This document shows positions 36,520 through 46,013 of a stretch of 64,000 nucleotides of DNA, in pieces. The notes under the pieces are model-generated. The model searched no databases. It had not been told where the DNA came from and saw nothing but the letters and a program-made list of their open reading frames with translations. Each line of letters begins with the position of its first letter. Position 1 is the stretch's first letter. The position numbers were made by a program, and so were the translations under genes. The DNA is taken from contig JAPWUV010000008.1 in the NCBI GenBank assembly GCA_028275345.1, forward strand, positions 62,001 to 126,000, in the 5' to 3' direction. Origin of the DNA: a bacterium. Lineage in GTDB: Bacteria > Zhuqueibacterota > Zhuqueibacteria > Oleimicrobiales > Geothermoviventaceae.

Positions 36520-37779
36520 TCAAACCCGACCGCAGCAGTGCTTGTACTTCCGTCCGCTGCCACACGGGCAGGGGTCGTTCCGCTCCACCTTGAGCTTTTG
36601 TCGCTGAGCTTTCTGCTGCTCCTTCAGCCAGTCGTCGGCGAGCTGGCGCAGTCGCCGGTCCGCGTGCTGGAAGAACTTCTTGTACGCGCGGCAAAAGTGA
36701 TCCCGGCCTTGATCGCGGGGATCTCGGAGCCGGTCTTTGGGGCAGCCGCCGCGGCAATGCGGTAGCCAGCGGCATGTCAGGCATTCTGCCGGCAGGGACT
36801 TCTTGACCCGCCCGAACTCCTGCTGCCTTTGGCTGTTCAAGAAGTCGACGATCCTTCCTTCGAGCACGTTCCCGAGATACCACCGCGGCTCCACGAAAAA
36901 GTCGCACGAGAACACGTCCCCGTTGTGTTCCACAACGACGTACACGCCGCATTCCTCGAGCAGTGTACAATCGGGCGGCTCTAGCCCGACGTAGGTGTAG
37001 AAGACGGAGTCGAACCAGCGGATGTGGGTGGTCGGCTTCCCGTGGCGGAAGTCTGCCATCCAAAGATCGAAGAGCTCGCAGAGAAAGCGCCCGTACGCGT
37101 CAGCATCCGCCGAAAAAGGCGCGGCCCGGTTTGGGTCCAGCGGATCCGTTTCCACGCAAGGGATGAACTGCATGTGGAGGAGCCCGCTAGCCTTGTGAAA
37201 TTCGTAGATCTCCGCTGGGAACTGGACGGAATAATCGTTCACCACGATCAGAGCGTTCATTTCCGCGCCGGCTTCAAGCAGGAAATCGCGAGCTCTGACC
37301 ACCCGCTCCCAGCTGCTCTGATTTCCCGCGAGCCGGCGATAGCGGTCGTGAATGTGCTGCGGGCCATCAAGCGAGAGACCGACCAGGAAACTCGCTTCGC
37401 GCAGGAAGCGCGCCCAGTCCTTGTCGATCAGCGCGCCGTTCGTCTGCAGGCCGTTCCCGACGATCTGTCCTGGCCTGCCATATCGCATCTGGTACTGAAC
37501 GGCTCTCTCGAAGAACTGCCGCCCCATCAGGGTCGGTTCGCCCCCTTGCCACCCAAAGGCTACCTGGTTCTCCCCCTCCCGCATTACCTGCCGGATGGTC
37601 TCCCGCAGGATGCGATCGTCCATCCGGTGGATGGCTGTTTGCGGGAAGAGCTGAGATTTCCCGAGGTAGAAGCAGTAGGTGCAGGCCATGTTACAATCTG
37701 GGCCCGCAGGCTTGATCAGGACCGAAGTGAGAGGTTTGCGCGCGGGCGAAGCGGCGCCCGCGGAAGCGGTGGAAGGCAT
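36520..37779 (-). CDS. Anaerobic sulfatase-maturating radical SAM enzyme with C-terminal SEC-C motif
   Basis: A 419-aa radical SAM/SPASM protein. The SAM cluster motif is CNMACTYC near residue 30, followed by YLGKSQLFP and FGWQGGEPTLMG. The SPASM region carries the auxiliary-cluster cysteines (CTLLEEC, FSCDFF, CLTCRWLPHCRGGCP, FCRAY). Such enzymes oxidise an active-site Cys or Ser of sulfatases to formylglycine without oxygen. The last 20 residues form a SEC-C zinc motif (NDPCPCGSGRKYKHCCG), which is not part of the usual enzyme and may assist protein contacts. Two Cys-type sulfatases follow upstream on the same strand, the obvious substrates. Confidence 0.93.
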   Translation of the reverse strand: MPSTASAGAASPARKPLTSVLIKPAGPDCNMACTYCFYLGKSQLFPQTAIHRMDDRILRETIRQVMREGENQVAFGWQGGEPTLMGRQFFERAVQYQMRYGRPGQIVGNGLQTNGALIDKDWARFLREASFLVGLSLDGPQHIHDRYRRLAGNQSSWERVVRARDFLLEAGAEMNALIVVNDYSVQFPAEIYEFHKASGLLHMQFIPCVETDPLDPNRAAPFSADADAYGRFLCELFDLWMADFRHGKPTTHIRWFDSVFYTYVGLEPPDCTLLEECGVYVVVEHNGDVFSCDFFVEPRWYLGNVLEGRIVDFLNSQRQQEFGRVKKSLPAECLTCRWLPHCRGGCPKDRLRDPRDQGRDHFCRAYKKFFQHADRRLRQLADDWLKEQQKAQRQKLKVERNDPCPCGSGRKYKHCCGRV

Positions 37780-38018
37780 CCTTGCTTGTCCCTTGGCTCA
37801 AAGTGGGCGGCGCTGGCCTGTGTAATCTGGAGGGGTCGAGATCTGCTCTGACCAGCGCCGCAACCTCTGCGTCTCCGTGGAACGAGGTGCGATCTCCTCC
37901 CCATTTGCGCTGGGAGCATTCCGTGCCGCAGACTCAGAGCGTCAGAGGAGAGCACGCACCTGGCCTTCGATCTCTTTTCAGGTTTGCAGGTTCCGGATGA
38001 AGTCTCGGGAAGGACGGT

Positions 38019-39650
38019 TCATCCGTCTCCGCTTTCGCTCTTTATTGGCCAGGGACGGACGCCCACTCGATTCGCCCAGTCCTCCCACGCCTCTTTCAGC
38101 TCCTTGGCGACGTCGGGGTGATCTCGGGAAAGGTCCACCAGTTCCGTGCGGTCCTCTTCCAAGTCGTGCAATTCCCACGGCTCGTTGTGTCCGGCCACAA
38201 GCTTCCACTTTCCGAATCGCACCGCTCTATTACCTTGGTGTTCCCAGAAGAGCCAGCGCGGGGCGGGCCAACGCTCTCCACGGAAGATCGGCAACAGGCT
38301 CCTGCCTTCCAAAGGCAAGAGGGGTCGGCCGTTGAACTCGGCCGGGTATTGGATTCCCGCTGCTTCGAGGAGCGTGGGCATAATATCGATCACGTGACCT
38401 ACTTCATGGGTGATTTTCCCGCCCTCCCGAATCACCTCCGGCCAATACACGATGAAGGGCGTGGCGATTCCCCCTTCGTGCACCCACTGCTTGAAGCGCC
38501 GGAACGGGGTATTACTGGCGTTCGCCCAGGAGAGGCCGTAGTTCTGATAGGAATCGGGACCGCCGGGTGGTTTCCCGTTGCCATAGAAATCTCGTCCCCG
38601 GGGTCCCCCTTCGCCACAACCCCCATTGTCGGAAAGGAACAGAATGAGGGTATTGTTTAGCGCGCCAGTCTCCCGCAGGGCTGCCAGGATGCGGCCGATA
38701 CCCTGATCCATGCGGTCGATCTGGGCCGCATACACCGCCATCTTGAGGCTCATCAACTCCTTTTCGCTTTCTTCCTTCCAGGGCCAAGTGCGAGGATCCC
38801 TCGGGGAGAGTGGCCATTTCGCGGAAATGAGCCCCATTTCCTTCAGGCGCTCGTAGCGCAGCTGGCGGAGCCTGTCCCAGCCGATGTCGTATTTGCCTCG
38901 GTAGGGGGCGATGTCTTCGGGCCATGCATGCAAGGGCCAGTGGGGCGCTGTGTACGCCACGTACAGGAAGAAGGGCCGTGACCGGCTGGCGTAGCTCCGA
39001 AGGAAGCGCACGGCGTAGTCCGTGATGGCGTCGGTCATGTAGAATCCTTCGGGATCCGGCACGATGGGCTTGTCGTCCAGCGCCATCTTGCGTCCCGCTT
39101 TGGGCTCGTTGCGCAGGGGCAAGAAGTAGTGGGCCGCGCCGCTGATGAGTCCGAAGTAGTGGTCGAATCCGCGATCCACAGGCCAATGCGGGCGCTCTTC
39201 GCCGACATGCCACTTGCCGGACATCAAGGTCACGTAACCGGCCATCCGCAGGGCCTCGGCCAGCGTGATGCATCGGTCGCTGAGATACCCTCGGTAGCCC
39301 GGGTAACCCAGATCCTCCACCATGTGCCCGACGCCGGCCTGGTGAGAGTAGAGTCCGGTAAGCAGCGATGCCCGGGTGGGGCAGCAGCGAGCCGTATTGT
39401 AGAACTGGCTGAAGCGGAGGCCGCCGGCTGCGAGCTTGTCCAGGTTCGGCGTGCGGACCTCGGATCCGTAGCAACCGATGTCCGAAAAGCCCAAGTCATC
39501 CGCAAGGATGAGGACGATATTCGGTCGGGAGGTCCTGCTGGGGTTCCGAATCGGAGACCGTAGAAGGCCAGGAGAAATGATCCCCAACCCCACCCCCGCG
39601 CCGAGCCAAGCTGTCCCCCTCAGGAATTCTCGACGGCTGAGCTCTGTCAT
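38019..39650 (-). CDS. Tat-exported sulfatase (Cys-type)
   Basis: A 543-aa sulfatase. The N-terminus has a twin-arginine signal (LSRREFLRG) with a hydrophobic stretch. The catalytic core starts with RPNIVLILADDLGFSDIGCYG, whose Asp pair binds calcium. The formylglycine site is Cys89 in CCPTRASLLTG. Further arylsulfatase signs are MSGKWHVG, the LFLSDNGGCGEG segment and the late GKWKLV. Substrate unknown. ATG 39650 has a GAGGAGG ribosome-binding site. The maturase that would activate it is encoded just downstream. Confidence 0.93.
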   Translation of the reverse strand: MTELSRREFLRGTAWLGAGVGLGIISPGLLRSPIRNPSRTSRPNIVLILADDLGFSDIGCYGSEVRTPNLDKLAAGGLRFSQFYNTARCCPTRASLLTGLYSHQAGVGHMVEDLGYPGYRGYLSDRCITLAEALRMAGYVTLMSGKWHVGEERPHWPVDRGFDHYFGLISGAAHYFLPLRNEPKAGRKMALDDKPIVPDPEGFYMTDAITDYAVRFLRSYASRSRPFFLYVAYTAPHWPLHAWPEDIAPYRGKYDIGWDRLRQLRYERLKEMGLISAKWPLSPRDPRTWPWKEESEKELMSLKMAVYAAQIDRMDQGIGRILAALRETGALNNTLILFLSDNGGCGEGGPRGRDFYGNGKPPGGPDSYQNYGLSWANASNTPFRRFKQWVHEGGIATPFIVYWPEVIREGGKITHEVGHVIDIMPTLLEAAGIQYPAEFNGRPLLPLEGRSLLPIFRGERWPAPRWLFWEHQGNRAVRFGKWKLVAGHNEPWELHDLEEDRTELVDLSRDHPDVAKELKEAWEDWANRVGVRPWPIKSESGDG

Positions 39651-39743
39651 GGGGGCCTCCTCGCCGATGTCCTCACCGACTTCGGTTTTCGTCGCGAATG
39701 TTTGGACCCTTGCCGCAAAAAGACCGATCCCCGGGATCTCCCT

Positions 39744-41312
39744 TTACCGCTGATACTTGGGGTTATACTTGCCCTGCTCTTTGAATCCGGGGAAGTCCCG
39801 CATCTGTCCGTACCGAGGGTAGCTCTCGAAGATGTCGCCCGTACCCAGCTCCCGCGGATCACCCTGCTGCCGCAGCAGATTGTGAAGTCTCTCGCGTAGT
39901 TGGTTCCGCACGGACTCGAACGCCGGTTCCTCGGCCAGATTGCGGAGGCAGAACGGATCCCCGCAGACCTCGTAGAGCTCCTCTTCCGGCCGCTTGCCGA
40001 ACCCGAGTTCGAAGAGGCGGCGCACGTGGGGGTCGTTCTGGTGTTCAATCATGAACGTTTTCGTGGGTGAGGAATCGATGTCGTGGTATCCTTCCGGCTC
40101 GCCGGATCCGGTGGGGTCTCCAGCGGGCCAGCGGTCGGGACGTGCGTTCCAGATGTAGAGGTAGCGCTCGGTCCGGATCGCGCGAGCGGGATAGCCCAGA
40201 TTGTCCGGGCGTGCGTGCGAATGCCGCTCTCGTCCAGCCAGGATGTGGTCCCTGTGCGATTGGGGGCCAGATTCCGTCGTGAGGAGATCCAGTAGGCTCT
40301 TGCCGGCCATCTCTCTCGGAATGGGCAGGCCGGCGGCTTCCAGAAAGGTTGGGGCGAAATCGACGAAACTGACCAGCGCATCGATGATGCGCCCTCCGCG
40401 CACCTCTCGCCCCCACCGGATCGCCAGGGGCAAGTGGATTCCGTACTCGTATAGGTTCGCCTTCGCGCGGGGGAAGGGCATGCCATTGTCGCTGGTCACC
40501 ACGATCAGCGTGTTATCCAGTTCGCCAGCTTCTTCGAGAGCCTGGAGGATGCGGCCGAGCTGCTGGTCGAACCATTCGATCTCCAAGCTGTAGTCGAGAA
40601 TGTCCTCGCGAACCACGGGATCCTCGGGCAGGAAGCCCGGAACCTCCACGAGTTCCGGCCTTTTGCCTAGCCGCAAACCGGAGCCGCGCTCGTAGGGTCG
40701 ATGCGGTTCATGCCCTCCGAACCAGAAACAGAAGGGACGGTCCTTCGGCTTTTCCCGCAGGAACTGGACGAAATTGGCCGCGTAGTCGATGCGACTGATT
40801 CCCTGGGTCGGGCGCTCTTCCAGCTGCCGCTGATTGAAGTCATAGCCCGCGGGATTGCGTTTCCAACCGGTCACTTGCCAATTCCCCGGCGACCAACCCT
40901 TGCCCGTGTATCCGACCATGTATCCGGCGCTTTCCAGGATTTCGGTGTACACAGGAAACTTGCGGGGGAAGTTGCTGCTGTGGGTTCCCGCTTCCTCGAG
41001 TTGCCAAATGTATCGTCCGGTGAGAATGGCGGCACGATTGGGGCTACACTGCGGTGCCGCAGCGAAAGCGTTCGTGAAAAGGACCCCTTCCCGAGCGACG
41101 CGGTCGAAGTTCGGCGTGCTGACGAACGGGCAGCCATAGGCCCCAGCGTGAGGCCAAGACTGGTCGTCGGCAATGGCGAGCAGAATGTTTGGGCGCCTGT
41201 CTCTTGCCTTGGGCACGTGGCTCCGAGCTAGGGAGCGATTCAGCAGCCCGCTCCCCAACACACCCGCGCTAACTTTTAGGAAATTCCGGCGTGAAAGCCC
41301 TTGGCTGCTCAT
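39744..41312 (-). CDS. Tat-exported sulfatase (Cys-type), second copy
   Basis: A 522-aa sulfatase paralogous to the next gene. Twin-arginine signal GLSRRNFLKVSAG, core start RPNILLAIADDQSWPHAGAYG, formylglycine Cys89 in CSPNRAAILTG, and VTSDNGMPFPR with the metal-binding Asp-Asn. The long open frame upstream was cut back to ATG 41312, which has GGAGG six bases before it and opens directly with the Tat signal. It resembles the heparan/N-sulfoglucosamine sulfohydrolase branch, but substrate assignment is not safe. Confidence 0.92.
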   Translation of the reverse strand: MSSQGLSRRNFLKVSAGVLGSGLLNRSLARSHVPKARDRRPNILLAIADDQSWPHAGAYGCPFVSTPNFDRVAREGVLFTNAFAAAPQCSPNRAAILTGRYIWQLEEAGTHSSNFPRKFPVYTEILESAGYMVGYTGKGWSPGNWQVTGWKRNPAGYDFNQRQLEERPTQGISRIDYAANFVQFLREKPKDRPFCFWFGGHEPHRPYERGSGLRLGKRPELVEVPGFLPEDPVVREDILDYSLEIEWFDQQLGRILQALEEAGELDNTLIVVTSDNGMPFPRAKANLYEYGIHLPLAIRWGREVRGGRIIDALVSFVDFAPTFLEAAGLPIPREMAGKSLLDLLTTESGPQSHRDHILAGRERHSHARPDNLGYPARAIRTERYLYIWNARPDRWPAGDPTGSGEPEGYHDIDSSPTKTFMIEHQNDPHVRRLFELGFGKRPEEELYEVCGDPFCLRNLAEEPAFESVRNQLRERLHNLLRQQGDPRELGTGDIFESYPRYGQMRDFPGFKEQGKYNPKYQR

Positions 41313-41952
41313 GCCAACCTCCGGACATTTCGCGTGATGCCCCGCTCGCGCGGGGATCGCAAAAGACACCCTCCGACGCCGCTTCCCCTCCTCGAGGGTA
41401 CGGGACTCGTCGGCGGGCATCCGATCGTCACCCTTCCGGAAAGCCGAGGCCATGGAGGTACCGAGGGCCGCGAAAGTCAGTCTCTTCACTTCGGGTTCGC
41501 CTCGGCTCCGCCTTTTCCGGACGTCAGGGCTTGGTTCGTCATTGAGCCTGCCTATCGATATTCTACCGAAGTACGGGTCAGGATGCAAGCCCTTCATGGT
41601 GGGAGAGCCCCGATAGGCCAGAATCCGATGGCGCGCGCTCCGTGCGCGAAGGTACAAGGTTAGCGAGGTATCCCGGAAATCGATCGGCGATCGGATTCCC
41701 GGCTGAGGGTTGGGCCGGGGCTCTTCCGGCTTCCTGCCTTGTGGCAGGACGGGTGTAGGTACACCGCCTCCACGGGTGTTCTGCGCCTTCGCGCGAAGAG
41801 AAGCTCGTGAGCTTCGGAGAGGCGGGACTGTCGGATGGACTCGGGCTGTCTGCGCGGGGTCAGCGGATCGCCCGGTGCGCGGCATGTGCCAGCGACCGCG
41901 GCCCGTGGCGACAGCGGCGTATTGACGGGAGTTCCCAATCCCCACAAACAGC
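41313..41952. other. Divergent intergenic region between sulfatase and TetR genes
   Basis: About 640 bp without a convincing gene. It holds a long near-palindrome (listed separately) and, at its right edge, the TetR promoter. No clear promoter was identified for the sulfatase gene. Confidence 0.5.
41672..41702. promoter_or_regulatory. 31-bp near-palindrome, possible operator
   Basis: The sequence equals its own reverse complement at 25 of 31 positions and is centred on 41687. The core is CGATCGGCGATCG with outer arms of the CCCGGAA/TTCCCGG type. It lies between the divergent sulfatase and TetR genes, about 340-360 bp from each start. Binding by the TetR protein is only a guess. Confidence 0.35.
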
Positions 41953-41980
41953 TTGACTTTCTTCGGTGCGCTTGTAAATT
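41953..41980 (+). promoter_or_regulatory. Promoter of the tetR-family gene
   Basis: TTGACT (41953-41958), a 16-nt spacer and TAAATT (41975-41980), 62 nt upstream of the chosen ATG. The -10 hexamer is the same as in the yebC promoter. Confidence 0.6.
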
Positions 41981-42042
41981 GGCCGTGTGTCGCTGAATGC
42001 GGTTCAGGGCCATGCGGGGTGGTCGAATCCGCAGGGGTGTCG

Positions 42043-42642
42043 ATGCCCAAGAAGAGTGAGGCGAAGAGAAGGCGCATCAAAGAGGTGGCCCTGCGCGTCT
42101 TCGCGGAGAAAGGCTTCGCGAAGGCCAGGATCTCCGAGATCGCCCGCCAAGCGGGCGTGGCCGATGGTACGATCTATCTCTACTACAAGAGCAAAGACGA
42201 CCTTCTCATCCGCATCTTCGAAGAAGAGATGGATGGGATCATCCCGCAGGTCCGCGAAAGGGTGGCGAAAGGTCGGAGCGCCCGCGAGAAGTTGAGCAGC
42301 TTCATCGATGCCCATTTCGAGATCGTGGAAAGCCGGCCTGACCTGGCCACCGTGCTCGAAATTGAGCTCCGTCAGAGCAATACCTTCGTGCGCAATCACC
42401 TGAAGCAGAAGTTCAAAGAGTACTTGGACATCATCGCAGAGATTGTGCTCGAAGGCCAGCAAAGGGGCGAGATCCGTCCGGATATCAGCCCCTCGGTGGC
42501 TAAGCAGGCGGTTTTCGGTGCGCTGGACGACATCAGCCAGAACTGGCTCGTGCTTCAGCCGCGCAAGGTGAAGCTTTCCGAGTTCGCACCCGACGTGAAG
42601 AAGATCCTCCTCGACGGGCTCTGCTTGCATCCGGCGACATGA
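42043..42642 (+). CDS. TetR/AcrR family transcriptional regulator (FadR-like)
   Basis: A 199-aa regulator. The N-terminal helix-turn-helix is standard (RRRIKEVALRVFAEKGFAKARISEIARQAGVADGTIYLYYKSKDDLL). The C-terminal ligand domain resembles the fatty-acid-responsive TetR group (FEIVESRPDLATVLEIELRQSN). It precedes the etf-fix genes and likely controls them or itself in response to an acyl-CoA or similar ligand; this is inference. ATG 42043 was chosen over the earlier TTG because the family sequence begins there. Confidence 0.9.
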   Translation: MPKKSEAKRRRIKEVALRVFAEKGFAKARISEIARQAGVADGTIYLYYKSKDDLLIRIFEEEMDGIIPQVRERVAKGRSAREKLSSFIDAHFEIVESRPDLATVLEIELRQSNTFVRNHLKQKFKEYLDIIAEIVLEGQQRGEIRPDISPSVAKQAVFGALDDISQNWLVLQPRKVKLSEFAPDVKKILLDGLCLHPAT

Positions 42643-42733
42643 GCGCCGAGTGAGGTGCTGGTTCCCATTCGGCGAATTACCCGAGGACTTTAGCGGGCGA
42701 ATCCGTACTGCTTCAACTGAGAGTGGGCTTTTC

Positions 42734-42758
42734 ACCCCGGCATCCGCCGGGGTTTGTG
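42734..42758 (+). terminator. Terminator-like hairpin between tetR and etfB
   Basis: Stem ACCCCGG (42734-42740), loop CATCCG, stem CCGGGGT (42747-42753), then TTTGT. The T-tract is short, so it could be a weak terminator for the regulator gene or an attenuator ahead of etfB. Confidence 0.45.
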
Positions 42759-42809
42759 TATCCGCTTGACAAGGACCAAGGACTGCGGACGAACGGAGGA
42801 GGTGGGCAA

Positions 42810-43556
42810 GTGAATCTGGTGGTGGCGATCAAACAGGTTCCGGATACTGAGGCGATGATTCGTCTCTCTCCGGACAGGCGGGATGTCGATCGCGATGGGC
42901 TCTCCATGATCCTGAACCCTTACGATGAGTTCGCCGTCGAGGAGGCTCTGCGCCTGCGCGAGGCCCACGGCGGTAGCGTCTGGGTGGTTACGGTGGGTCC
43001 GGCGGACGCGGCCGACGTCCTGCGCACAGCGATCGCGATGGGAGCCGACGACGCGTTCCACATCGTCACCGAGCAGGCGCTCGACGCGCTTACGACGGCG
43101 CGCCTTCTGGCGGAGCCCATCCGGGCTCATGGCTTCGATCTCATCCTCACCGGTCGGGAGGCGATTGACGACGGCTACGCCTTGGTAGCTCCCATGCTCG
43201 CCGAGATGCTGAATGTGCCCGTGATCACCCTGGTATCGTCCCTCAGGGTCGAGGGCGGACGGCTGACCGCGGAGCGGGACGTGGAGGGCGGCCGCGAGAC
43301 CTTACGCTGCCCGTTACCGGCCGTGGTGTCGGCTCAGAAAGGACTCAATGAGCCCCGGTACCCATCACTCAAGGGGAAGATGATGGCCAAGAAGCGGGAA
43401 ATCCCGATGGCAGTCCCGGATGGTCTTTCCTCGAAAGTGGAAGTGGAGCAGCTCGCTTACCCTCCCGCCCGATCGGGTACGAAGATCCTGGGCGAGGGAG
43501 TCAGGGCCGTGCCGGAATTGCTTCGAGTGATGCGAGACGAATTGAAGATACTCTGA
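42810..43556 (+). CDS. etfB: Electron transfer flavoprotein beta subunit
   Basis: A 248-aa EtfB. N-terminal VNLVVAIKQVPDTE, then SMILNPYDEFAVEEALRLRE and GREAIDDGYALVAPMLAE, all typical. EtfB binds AMP or, in bifurcating types, a second FAD. The start was set at GTG 42810 with GGAGGAGG seven bases upstream; the longer open frame adds 29 residues without EtfB sequence. It begins an operon with etfA, fixC and fixX, the arrangement of Fix-type electron-bifurcating or quinone-linked complexes. Confidence 0.94.
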   Translation: MNLVVAIKQVPDTEAMIRLSPDRRDVDRDGLSMILNPYDEFAVEEALRLREAHGGSVWVVTVGPADAADVLRTAIAMGADDAFHIVTEQALDALTTARLLAEPIRAHGFDLILTGREAIDDGYALVAPMLAEMLNVPVITLVSSLRVEGGRLTAERDVEGGRETLRCPLPAVVSAQKGLNEPRYPSLKGKMMAKKREIPMAVPDGLSSKVEVEQLAYPPARSGTKILGEGVRAVPELLRVMRDELKIL

Positions 43557-43587
43557 GTTGGCGAAATTCTCGCGAGGAGGGTAGAAA

Positions 43588-44562
43588 GTGGAATCTGTTT
43601 TGGTCGTTACCGAGCAGTTCGAGGGTAACCTTCGCAGAGTAAGCTACGAGCTTTTGGGAGTCGCCCGCAAACTGGCAGAGGCAATTCCTGCGGAAGTCGT
43701 GGCTTTGGTGGGGCCCAGGGCCCTTCAAAACGTCGTTCCGGAGTTGGGCTCTTACGGTGCGCACAAGGTCGTCCAGTTCGCTGGCGCGCCGGAATCGGAA
43801 AGCCTCGCGATGATGGCGGAGGCGCTGGCTCAGGTGCTTGGGGAGCTTCGGCCTGCCTGTGTGCTCGTGCCGGGCACAGTACGAGGGCAGGAGCTGGCTG
43901 GCCGGTTGGCAGCTCGCACGGGTTCTCCCGCGGCTTCGGGTGTGCTTGACGTTTCTTACCGAGATGGGGCCCTGGTGGTCTGTCGCCCGCTCTACGGCGG
44001 GAAAGTACTTGCCACGGTCAAGCTTCACGGCAAACCTGCAATCCTGACCGCAAGACCGAATACCTTTGCGCCAGCGGAGGGGGAGCCGCGGTCGCCGGAA
44101 GTGGTTACTTTCCCGTGGGTTTCTCCGGCCCGGCAGGCGGAGGTGGTGGAGTTCAGGAAGACGGAGGGTGGTCGGCCCGAGCTCACGGAGGCAGACGTCA
44201 TCGTGGCGGGCGGGCGAGGGGTCGGCGGCGCGGAAAACTTTCGCGTGATCGAGGAGTTGGCCGATGCATTGGGTGCCGCCGTGGGCGCCTCCCGGGCGGC
44301 AGTGGATGCCGGATGGCGGCCGCAATCGGAGCAAGTCGGCCAGACAGGCAAGGTCGTGTCCCCGCGGCTCTACATTGCCTGCGGCATCTCCGGGTCGGTC
44401 CAGCATTGGGCTGGCATCTCCTCAGCGAAGTGCGTGGTTGGCATCAACAAGGACCCGCAGGCCCCAATCTTCTCACGCGCTGACTACGGGATCGTTGGGG
44501 ATCTGTTCGAAATAGTGCCCGAGCTCACGCGCCAGATACGGTCTCTGAAGGGAAGGGATTGA
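43588..44562 (+). CDS. etfA: Electron transfer flavoprotein alpha subunit
   Basis: A 324-aa EtfA carrying the FAD-binding C-terminal domain: VGGAENFRVIEELADALGAAVGASRAAVDAGW, then YIACGISGSVQHWAGI and INKDPQAPIFSRADYGIVGD. The N-terminal half pairs with EtfB. The GTG start has AGGAGGG upstream. With FixC it probably passes electrons to quinone. Confidence 0.95.
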   Translation: MESVLVVTEQFEGNLRRVSYELLGVARKLAEAIPAEVVALVGPRALQNVVPELGSYGAHKVVQFAGAPESESLAMMAEALAQVLGELRPACVLVPGTVRGQELAGRLAARTGSPAASGVLDVSYRDGALVVCRPLYGGKVLATVKLHGKPAILTARPNTFAPAEGEPRSPEVVTFPWVSPARQAEVVEFRKTEGGRPELTEADVIVAGGRGVGGAENFRVIEELADALGAAVGASRAAVDAGWRPQSEQVGQTGKVVSPRLYIACGISGSVQHWAGISSAKCVVGINKDPQAPIFSRADYGIVGDLFEIVPELTRQIRSLKGRD

Positions 44563-44657
44563 GCTCGGCAATCCTGAGCGGGCCGAATTCGGCTGCGGTG
44601 CAGGAGGCTTTTCGCCAATGAGCTTGTGATCGGATCGAGATTCTCTTGGGGTTCGCA

Positions 44658-45983
44658 ATGACCGAGGAAATGAAGTACGACGCAATCGTGGTGGGAGCTG
44701 GCCCGTCCGGAATCGCTTCCGCGCTGACGATGGCGCGCGCCGGCCTACGCGTGGTGGTCCTCGAGAGAGGGGAAGAGCCGGGAGTGAAGAATGTCTACGG
44801 AGGCATTCTGTTCACGAACGTTTTGAAGGAGCTCGTGCCGGAGTTCCTGGAGGAGGCGCCGCTGGAGCGGCATGTGGTGCGACGGCGGTTCAGCCTTCTT
44901 AGCCGGGACAGTGAGATCGCATTCGACTTCCGCTGCCAGCGGTACAATGAACCGCCTTTCAATCACTCCTTTACGGTGGCGCGGGCTCGCTTCGACCGTT
45001 GGTTCGCCTCGAAGGCGGAGGAGGCCGGCGCGGAACTGTACACTGGGGTAGTGGTCGACGATTTTGTGTGGTCCAACGGGAAGGTCGTGGGGATCAAAGC
45101 AAGGGGGGAGCGGCCCGGAGAGTATGATGAGATTTACGCCGACGTCGTGATCTGCGCCGAGGGTGCCAATTCCCTTCTCGCCCGAAAAGCCGGCCTCTGG
45201 CGAGAGCCCAAACCTGAGCACCGCGCCACCGCTGTGAAAGAAGTTATTGCGCTGCCTCGGAGCGTGATAGAGGATCGATTCCATCTGGAGGGAAATGAGG
45301 GAGTGGCGATCGAGTACTTCGGGGCGGCGACGCGGGGCATGGTAGGCTCGGGTTTTCTCTACACGAACGGCGAGACCCTTTCCATTGGAGTTGGGGTGTC
45401 AATCGGGGATTTTCATCGCCGCAGGCCGATCCCCAATCCCAATGACCTGCTCGAGGGTCTCAAGGGGCATCCTGCGGTCCGGCCTCTGCTGCGCGGCGGG
45501 GAGACGGTGGAGTACATGTCCCACATGATCCCCGAAGCGGGGTTCCGCAACCTGCCAACTCTCGTGGCGGACGGACTCATCCTCGTCGGGGATGCCGCCG
45601 GCCTGGTGAACACCTCGCTTTTCCACGAAGGTACCAACCTGGCAATGGCCAGTGGTCGCGCCGCCGGGGAGACGGTGATCGAGGCAAAGACCAAAGGGGA
45701 TTTCTCCAAGCGAACCTTGCAGGGGTACTACGACCGGCTGAAGGAAAGCTTCGTGTTCCGGGACCTCAGGCGCTACCAGGATGCCGTGCTGTACCTGTCG
45801 AAGAACCCGCACCTTCTGGAGGAATACCCGGAGCTGATGGCTGAACTCCTCGCTACGTACTTCAGCGTCACCGGGCGACCGAAGGAGGAGCTTCGGTCCG
45901 AGGTGATGAGTCAACTGAAAAAACGGATCGGCTTCCTGAGGTTATTGCGTGACGCGTGGGGAGTGCAGAAGAATCTGGTTTAG
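44658..45983 (+). CDS. fixC: FixC-type flavoprotein (electron transfer flavoprotein-quinone oxidoreductase family)
   Basis: A 441-aa flavoprotein. The N-terminal FAD dinucleotide-binding motif is YDAIVVGAGPSGIASALTMARAG, and LILVGDAAGLVNTSLFHEGTNLAMASGRAA is the second FAD contact. It lacks the C-terminal 4Fe-4S domain of mitochondrial ETF-QO, which here is supplied by FixX. The start at ATG 44658 was preferred to TTG 44646. In Fix complexes FixC hands electrons from EtfAB to quinone. Confidence 0.93.
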   Translation: MTEEMKYDAIVVGAGPSGIASALTMARAGLRVVVLERGEEPGVKNVYGGILFTNVLKELVPEFLEEAPLERHVVRRRFSLLSRDSEIAFDFRCQRYNEPPFNHSFTVARARFDRWFASKAEEAGAELYTGVVVDDFVWSNGKVVGIKARGERPGEYDEIYADVVICAEGANSLLARKAGLWREPKPEHRATAVKEVIALPRSVIEDRFHLEGNEGVAIEYFGAATRGMVGSGFLYTNGETLSIGVGVSIGDFHRRRPIPNPNDLLEGLKGHPAVRPLLRGGETVEYMSHMIPEAGFRNLPTLVADGLILVGDAAGLVNTSLFHEGTNLAMASGRAAGETVIEAKTKGDFSKRTLQGYYDRLKESFVFRDLRRYQDAVLYLSKNPHLLEEYPELMAELLATYFSVTGRPKEELRSEVMSQLKKRIGFLRLLRDAWGVQKNLV

Positions 45984-46013
45984 CTCTTTCGACTCGCGAT
46001 AGGGGAGCGGATC

